Below are positions 7,901 through 10,982 of a stretch of DNA of 10,982 nucleotides, in pieces. This stretch comes from an uncultured Eubacteriales bacterium (GTDB taxonomy: Bacteria; Bacillota; Clostridia; Christensenellales; Borkfalkiaceae): positions 1 to 10,982 of the forward strand of contig CAJMCT010000030.1 of NCBI GenBank assembly GCA_905211955.1, in the 5' to 3' direction. Made by a program: the position numbers and the translations under genes. The notes under the pieces are model-generated. The model searched no databases. It had not been told where the DNA came from and saw only the letters and a program-made list of their open reading frames with translations. How positions within the stretch are numbered: the stretch's first letter is position 1; every line of letters begins with the position of its first letter.

Positions 7901-8490
7901 TCGGCTACGGCGGTCTTGACCACGTATTAGCAAGCGGTGAAGACGTTAACGTATTAGTTTTAGATACCGAAGTTTACTCTAACACTGGTGGACAAGCAAG
8001 TAAGTCTACCAACATCGGCGCAGTTGCTAAGTTTGCAAGCGCAGGTAAACGCGTAAAGAAGAAAGACCTTGGTATGATTGCTAAGTCTTACGGCTACGTA
8101 TACGTTGCTCAATGCGCTATGGGTTCTAACCCTGCTCAACTCTTAAAAGCACTTACCGAAGCTGAAAAGTATAACGGACCTTCGTTAATTATCGCTTACG
8201 CACCCTGTATCAACCACGGTATAAACATGACCAAATCTCAATTAGAAGAAAAGGCAGCAGTTGATTGCGGATACTGGCAACTTTATAGATATAACCCCGA
8301 AACCGATACCTTTACCTTAGACAGTAAAGAACCCACGGGCGATTATCAAGCGTTCTTAGCAGGCGAAACCAGATACGCTTCACTTATCAAAACTCAAGGC
8401 GAAGAAGTCGCTAAAGACTTGTTTGCTAAAACCGAAGAATCGGCAAAGGCACGTCTTGAAGGTTATAAAAAGCTTGCAGGCAAAGAATAA
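4978..8490 (+). CDS. nifJ: pyruvate:ferredoxin (flavodoxin) oxidoreductase
   Basis: This cytoplasmic enzyme converts pyruvate and CoA to acetyl-CoA and CO2 while reducing ferredoxin, a central step of anaerobic fermentation. The 1170-residue single-chain form is full length. Residues 26-36 (YPITPSSPMAE) belong to the pyruvate-binding N-terminal domain. Two ferredoxin-type 4Fe-4S sites follow: Cys698, 701, 704 and 708, and Cys750, 753, 756 and 760. The third cluster, near TPP, uses CAGCG (Cys820, Cys823), Cys848 (NATGCSS) and Cys1077 (YAPCINHG). The TPP/Mg site is GDGWAYDIG (969-976 region) with NTGGQAS (1002-1008). The ATG follows a strong ACGGAGGAC ribosome site. It is monocistronic, between its own promoter and the terminator at 8506-8540. 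No key residue is missing. The specificity could be another 2-oxoacid, but the architecture is that of pyruvate enzymes. Confidence 0.97.
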   Translation: MKKMTIDGNTAASHVAYAFSEVAAIYPITPSSPMAEVADEWATAGRTNMWGQKVNVAEMQSEGGAAGAVHGSLCAGALTTTYTASQGLLLMIPNMYKIAGELMPSVFHVSARALAAHSLNIFGDHADVMACRQTGFAMLCDSSVQEVMDLALVAHLSTLKSKVPFLNFFDGFRTSHEVAKIDAWDEANDYAEIRAICDELGIEEDVKDFKSRALNPEHPIQKGTAQNGDTYFQNRETANGYYQATPAIVQKIMDVVSKKCGRNYHLFDYVGDPNAEYVVVCMGSGCETVEESINKLNAMGKKYGLIKVRLYRPFAVDAFIASIPASCKKIAVLDRTKEPGSLGEPLYLDVCSALLEKGINNIKVVGGRYGLGSKEFTPSMVMAVYKNIEQDCPKNHFTIGIYEDVTNSSLDFSEKLDAAPKGSTSCKFYGLGSDGTVGANKNSIKIIGDHTDKHAQAYFFYDSKKSGGITVSHLRFGDTPIQSEYLIDSADFVQCSNPSYITRYDMTGDIKEGGTFLINTNATTVEALEDFLPAQVKRDIALKNINLYVIDAIKIAQNLGLKGRTNTILQSAFFRVNPQIMPYDKAIEYMKYMAKKSFARKGDAIVQMNYDAIDSAAGDNLVKIAVPESWKTADTGAKMVEGHSDKYYQEIIKPILYLQGDKLKSSQFNADGSVPTGTTKFEKRGVAVSVPEIIIDKCIQCGTCSFVCPHACLRPALVKNGEEKPLTFTGKPAIGIPGYEYKMQVSPLDCMGCGVCATVCPVKDGGAIKMIPLAESLEKGEAENWEFMLDLPEVDTSKFKKETVKGCQFCTPLFEFSGACAGCGETPYVKVITQLFGEDMVIANATGCSSIYGGSSPTCPYTTNKQGKGPAWANSLFEDNAEFGYGMNLAYNARRTALKEKVIALGNADANLKDACDKWVASFSDREASKVASAELLALAEKSTCEEAKAVIAEKDCLSKKSVWIFGGDGWAYDIGYGGLDHVLASGEDVNVLVLDTEVYSNTGGQASKSTNIGAVAKFASAGKRVKKKDLGMIAKSYGYVYVAQCAMGSNPAQLLKALTEAEKYNGPSLIIAYAPCINHGINMTKSQLEEKAAVDCGYWQLYRYNPETDTFTLDSKEPTGDYQAFLAGETRYASLIKTQGEEVAKDLFAKTEESAKARLEGYKKLAGKE

Positions 8491-8505
8491 AATTAAATAA
8501 AGATT

Positions 8506-8540
8506 AAAGGCTTTGGAAATCCAAAGCCTTTTTCTTTTTC
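8506..8540 (+). terminator. Rho-independent terminator of nifJ
   Basis: An 11-base-pair stem, AAAGGCTTTGG (8506-8516) with CCAAAGCCTTT (8521-8531), closes an AAAT loop. It is followed by a T-rich tail, beginning 15 bases after the nifJ stop. The opposite strand has only a broken T-run, so it may terminate the converging cyclo-ligase gene weakly. Confidence 0.9.
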
Positions 8541-8595
8541 TATACATTATATATATACTTCCCTAGTTGTAAAGATAATTATGACAAAAACCGTT

Positions 8596-9021
8596 TTATT
8601 TTTCTCTTTTAATTATTTTTGTCTCTGTGATTATTATATCTAGTGGGACGTCCCAAGGTTTACTTTCTATTTTTTCTACCACTTGAAAATCATAGCAAAG
8701 ACCTATCTTTAGACACTCTTTATCTTTTAAGAATTTATCGTAATACCCTTTCCCATAGCCTAATCTATTAAACTCTAAATCGCACGCGAGAAGGGGCAAA
8801 AAGCACACGTCTACTTTATCCATCACGGTATAGTTTTTTGGCTCTTTTGTGCCGAATTTAGACTTAGTATTGTCTTCCCCTATTGGAATTCCTGCGACCA
8901 TATTTTCGTCCTTTATAACGGGAAAAGAGAGGGTTTTGTTCTCGCTTAGAAAGTGTTCTATAATGCTCTCTGTATCCACTTCGCCGTTAAAACTTTTATA
9001 GATAAAAATATTTTCTTTATC
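8596..9021 (-). CDS. 5-formyltetrahydrofolate cyclo-ligase, 5'-truncated
   Basis: The family (MTHFS/YgfA) converts 5-formyl-THF to 5,10-methenyl-THF using ATP. The remaining 141 residues match its central and C-terminal parts: IFIYKSFNGEVDT, LSFPVI, MVAGIPIGE, the hallmark FNRLGYGKGYYDKFL and the end PWDVPLDIIITE. Family members are usually about 180-200 residues. The first 40 or so, including the basic N-terminal helix that helps bind ATP, are missing. The frame stays open upstream to 9399, but that stretch is only the antisense of nadA and does not resemble the family. No start codon or ribosome site is visible at the break. The gene converges on nifJ and abuts nadA head to head at 9004-9021. 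The truncation is probably an assembly junction rather than a natural pseudogene. Confidence 0.85.
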   Translation of the reverse strand, partial: DKENIFIYKSFNGEVDTESIIEHFLSENKTLSFPVIKDENMVAGIPIGEDNTKSKFGTKEPKNYTVMDKVDVCFLPLLACDLEFNRLGYGKGYYDKFLKDKECLKIGLCYDFQVVEKIESKPWDVPLDIIITETKIIKREK

Positions 9022-9495
9022 CCGGATCGCAACCTGGCACATTATATTGCAGGACTTGTACCGGAAAAGCATTTTATTTATAATGAAGGATTCTGCATCG
9101 TACATGAGTATATGGAAGTAGAAGAAATTCAGGATGCGAAGAAAGCACACCCGGATGCAGAAGTGCTGGCACACCCGGAATGTCCGCAGGCAGTTCTGGA
9201 ACTGGCAGATTATATCGGAAGTACAACCGGAATCATCAATTATGCGGGAGAGACGGATGCACAGGAGATGATCATCTGTACGGAGAGTGGTGTCCTGTAT
9301 GAACTGGAGAAACGGTATCCTGAAAAGAAATTCTATTTTACAGAAACGCTTCCTGTATGCAGAAATATGAAAAAAGTGACGTTGGAAAAGATTCTTCATG
9401 TCTTAAAGACCGGGGAAAATGAAGTTTTTGTGGATGATGCACTTCGGGAAGAATCCAAAAAACCTTTGGAGAGAATGTTAGAACTGGCAAAATAA
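9004..9495 (+). CDS. nadA: quinolinate synthase NadA, 5'-truncated C-terminal part
   Basis: NadA condenses iminoaspartate with dihydroxyacetone phosphate to quinolinate in de novo NAD synthesis, using a 4Fe-4S cluster. The fragment of about 163 residues starts at NIFFIPDRNLAHYIA. It continues with the second cluster cysteine in GFCIVHEY, AHPECPQAV, the substrate-binding GSTTGIINYA, ESGVLYELEKRYPEKKF and the third cluster cysteine in VCRNMKKV. Full proteins are about 300 residues. The N-terminal half with the first cluster cysteine is absent, so the fragment could not be active. An ATG at 8953 is in frame, but its first 17 residues are antisense to the cyclo-ligase gene and are not NadA-like. 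nadB follows after a 23-base gap. Codon use (Ile ATC common, ATA absent) differs from the DNA left of 9003. Confidence 0.9.
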   Translation, partial: KNIFFIPDRNLAHYIAGLVPEKHFIYNEGFCIVHEYMEVEEIQDAKKAHPDAEVLAHPECPQAVLELADYIGSTTGIINYAGETDAQEMIICTESGVLYELEKRYPEKKFYFTETLPVCRNMKKVTLEKILHVLKTGENEVFVDDALREESKKPLERMLELAK

Positions 9496-9518
9496 GAGCC
9501 GGAAGAATGGAGTTTGTT

Positions 9519-10835
9519 ATGAAAATGAAAGCAGATGCAGTGATCGTAGGAACAGGTGTGGGAGGACTTTTCAGTGCGTTGAATCTTCCCAGAGATAAAA
9601 AGATCATTATGATCACAAAGTCAGATTTAGAGAGCAGTGATTCATTTCTGGCACAGGGTGGAATCTGTATGCTGCGCGGCGAAGATGACTATGAAAATTA
9701 TTTTGAAGATACCATGCGGGCAGGACATTATGAGAATGATAAGAAATCAGTAGAGATAATGATTCGTTCGTCAAGAGATGTTGTCAAGGATTTAATTGAG
9801 ACAGGTGCTGATTTTAAGAAAGATGAGCAGGGCAATCTTGCATACACTAAAGAGGGAGCACACAGCAGTAACAGAATAATATTCCATGAGGACGTTACAG
9901 GAAAAGAGATAACAAGTCATCTGCTTGAAAGAGTAAGGGAGCTTCCTAATGTAACATTATTAGAGAATACAAGGATGTTAGACATTATAAGCTATAATAA
10001 TGAATGTGTTGGTGCAGTTATAAGAAAATCAGATAACAGCCTTATGACAGTTAAGGCAGATGTCACTGTTCTTGCAACAGGTGGAATAGGTGGTCTTTAT
10101 AGACATTCAACTAATTTCAGACATCTTACAGGCGACTCGATTGCAATTGCTGTTAAGCATAATGTTGAATTAAAGGATATTAACTATGTCCAGATTCATC
10201 CAACAACATTTTATTCTAAAGATGAGAAGGACAGAAGCTTTCTTATATCTGAGTCAGTAAGAGGCGAGGGTGCAAAGCTTTATGACAAGAATGGCGACAG
10301 ATTTGTTAATGAACTTCTGCCAAGGGATTTACTTACACAGGCTATATATGAGCAGATGAAAAAGGACGGAACAGATTACGTCTGGGAAGATTTAAGGACG
10401 ATTCCAGAAGCTGAGCTGAAATCGCATTTTCCTAATATAGTTGAGCATTGCAGACAGCAGGGTTATGATGTCACTAAAGAATGTATACCGGTTGTACCAG
10501 CACAGCATTATTTTATGGGTGGCATAAAGGTTGATTATGAGAGCAGGACATCTATGGACAGATTATATGCAGTAGGTGAAACAGCCTGCAATGGTGTTCA
10601 CGGAAGAAACAGGCTTGCGAGCAATTCACTTCTTGAAAGCCTTGTATTTGCCAAGAGAGCAGCTCATAATATGATAGATAGCGAATTAGCTGATAAACTT
10701 AATGCATCGGCCGATGCCTATGTTGCTAATATGAAGCTTACGGATTATGAAGATGAAAATGCCTTGAATGAATTATATGCAAAGCTTGTAAAAGATAAAA
10801 TAGATGAAGCAGATGCAGGAAAGCAGACAGCATAA
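9519..10835 (+). CDS. nadB: L-aspartate oxidase
   Basis: NadB is an FAD flavoprotein that oxidises L-aspartate to iminoaspartate, the substrate of NadA. Visible motifs are the dinucleotide fold VGTGVGGLFSA near the N-terminus, SDSFLAQGGI, HSSNRIIFHEDVTG, VTVLATGGIGGLYRHSTN, IHPTTFY, the active-site SVRGEGAKLYDKNGDRFVNELLPRD, HYFMGGI, and the FAD-binding GETACNGVHGRNRLASNSLLES. I choose ATG 9519 (438 aa) because GGAG lies six bases upstream. The in-frame ATG at 9507 has its purines only one base away. The protein ends soon after the flavin domain and lacks the long C-terminal helical domain of E. coli NadB, as short clostridial forms do. Codon use changes sharply near residues 70-80. It is co-directional with nadA; nadC, often next, is not in the window. 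Confidence 0.93.
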   Translation: MKMKADAVIVGTGVGGLFSALNLPRDKKIIMITKSDLESSDSFLAQGGICMLRGEDDYENYFEDTMRAGHYENDKKSVEIMIRSSRDVVKDLIETGADFKKDEQGNLAYTKEGAHSSNRIIFHEDVTGKEITSHLLERVRELPNVTLLENTRMLDIISYNNECVGAVIRKSDNSLMTVKADVTVLATGGIGGLYRHSTNFRHLTGDSIAIAVKHNVELKDINYVQIHPTTFYSKDEKDRSFLISESVRGEGAKLYDKNGDRFVNELLPRDLLTQAIYEQMKKDGTDYVWEDLRTIPEAELKSHFPNIVEHCRQQGYDVTKECIPVVPAQHYFMGGIKVDYESRTSMDRLYAVGETACNGVHGRNRLASNSLLESLVFAKRAAHNMIDSELADKLNASADAYVANMKLTDYEDENALNELYAKLVKDKIDEADAGKQTA

Positions 10836-10839
10836 AAAG

Positions 10840-10982
10840 AAAAATATGGTATAATATGACTACTTCGTAGTCACTTAGAAGTTTCTTCGAAACTTCGGAT
10901 GCGTGGAAAAGCAACGCAAAAATATGGTATAATATGACTACTTCGTAGTCACTTAGAAGTTTCTTCGAAACTTCGGATGCGT
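10840..10982. repeat. 78-bp tandem repeat, two copies, the second cut by the window end
   Basis: Copy 1 spans 10840-10917 and copy 2 starts at 10918. The 65 bases of copy 2 that are present are identical to copy 1. Each unit begins with A-rich sequence and TATGGTATAAT, an extended -10-like element (TATAAT at 10850-10855). Three hairpins follow: TGACTAC/GTAGTCA with a TTC loop (10857-10873), GAAGTTTC/GAAACTTC with a TTC loop (10878-10896), and TGCGT/ACGCA around a nine-base loop (10900-10918). No hairpin has a T-run, so they are not ordinary terminators. The unit starts five bases after the nadB stop. It may be a family of intergenic repeats, and the repeat probably explains why the contig ends here. 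Confidence 0.9.

Noticed and set aside
9022..9399. Open minus-strand extension upstream of the cyclo-ligase, as if a longer protein
   Set aside because: It is the exact antisense of the nadA coding region, has no family resemblance and no ribosome site; the real cyclo-ligase sequence stops at the junction.
9338..9616. Minus-strand open frame across the end of nadA and start of nadB
   Set aside because: Antisense to two clear coding genes, with no recognisable domain; a shadow frame.
10840..10982. CRISPR array
   Set aside because: The copies are directly abutting with no variable spacers, and the 78-base unit is internally palindromic.

Overview
This window reads as bacterial DNA of Firmicutes (Clostridia) type, probably a metagenome-assembled contig. 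Shine-Dalgarno sites are strong, promoters are sigma-A-like, and the block ecfA1-ecfA2-ecfT-truA-rplM-rpsI is the classic Firmicutes ribosomal/ECF cluster. Bases 1 to about 9003 look like one genome, likely an uncultured gut clostridium. Bases from about 9021 to the end have different codon use and resemble Lachnospiraceae. These taxonomic guesses come from reading the sequence, not from a database search.

Layout. Bases 77-331 (+) encode a small unknown protein. A hairpin terminator at 339-366 lies between its end and the end of rpsI. On the minus strand, reading right to left, an ECF vitamin-transporter energizing module (ecfA1, ecfA2, ecfT) is tightly overlapped and coupled to truA. After 265 bases that hold a consensus promoter and a structured leader come rplM and rpsI. 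A divergent 219-base intergenic region (4759-4977) holds one promoter for the ecf operon and one for nifJ. nifJ (4978-8490, +) is a complete 1170-residue pyruvate:ferredoxin oxidoreductase with its own terminator, which fits an anaerobic fermenter.

The last 2 kb are mosaic. A 5-formyltetrahydrofolate cyclo-ligase gene (minus) and a nadA gene (plus) meet head to head at 9004-9021. Each lacks its 5' part, and within those 18 bases both reading frames look native. nadA is followed by nadB; together they would make quinolinate from aspartate for NAD synthesis. Codon use changes abruptly again inside nadB near 9719-9755. The window ends in a perfect 78-base tandem repeat made of a TATAAT box and three small hairpins.

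I find no new biological system here. The points worth checking are the two probable chimeric junctions, the end repeat, the probable L13-type leader, the palindrome over the nifJ promoter, and the unknown small protein.
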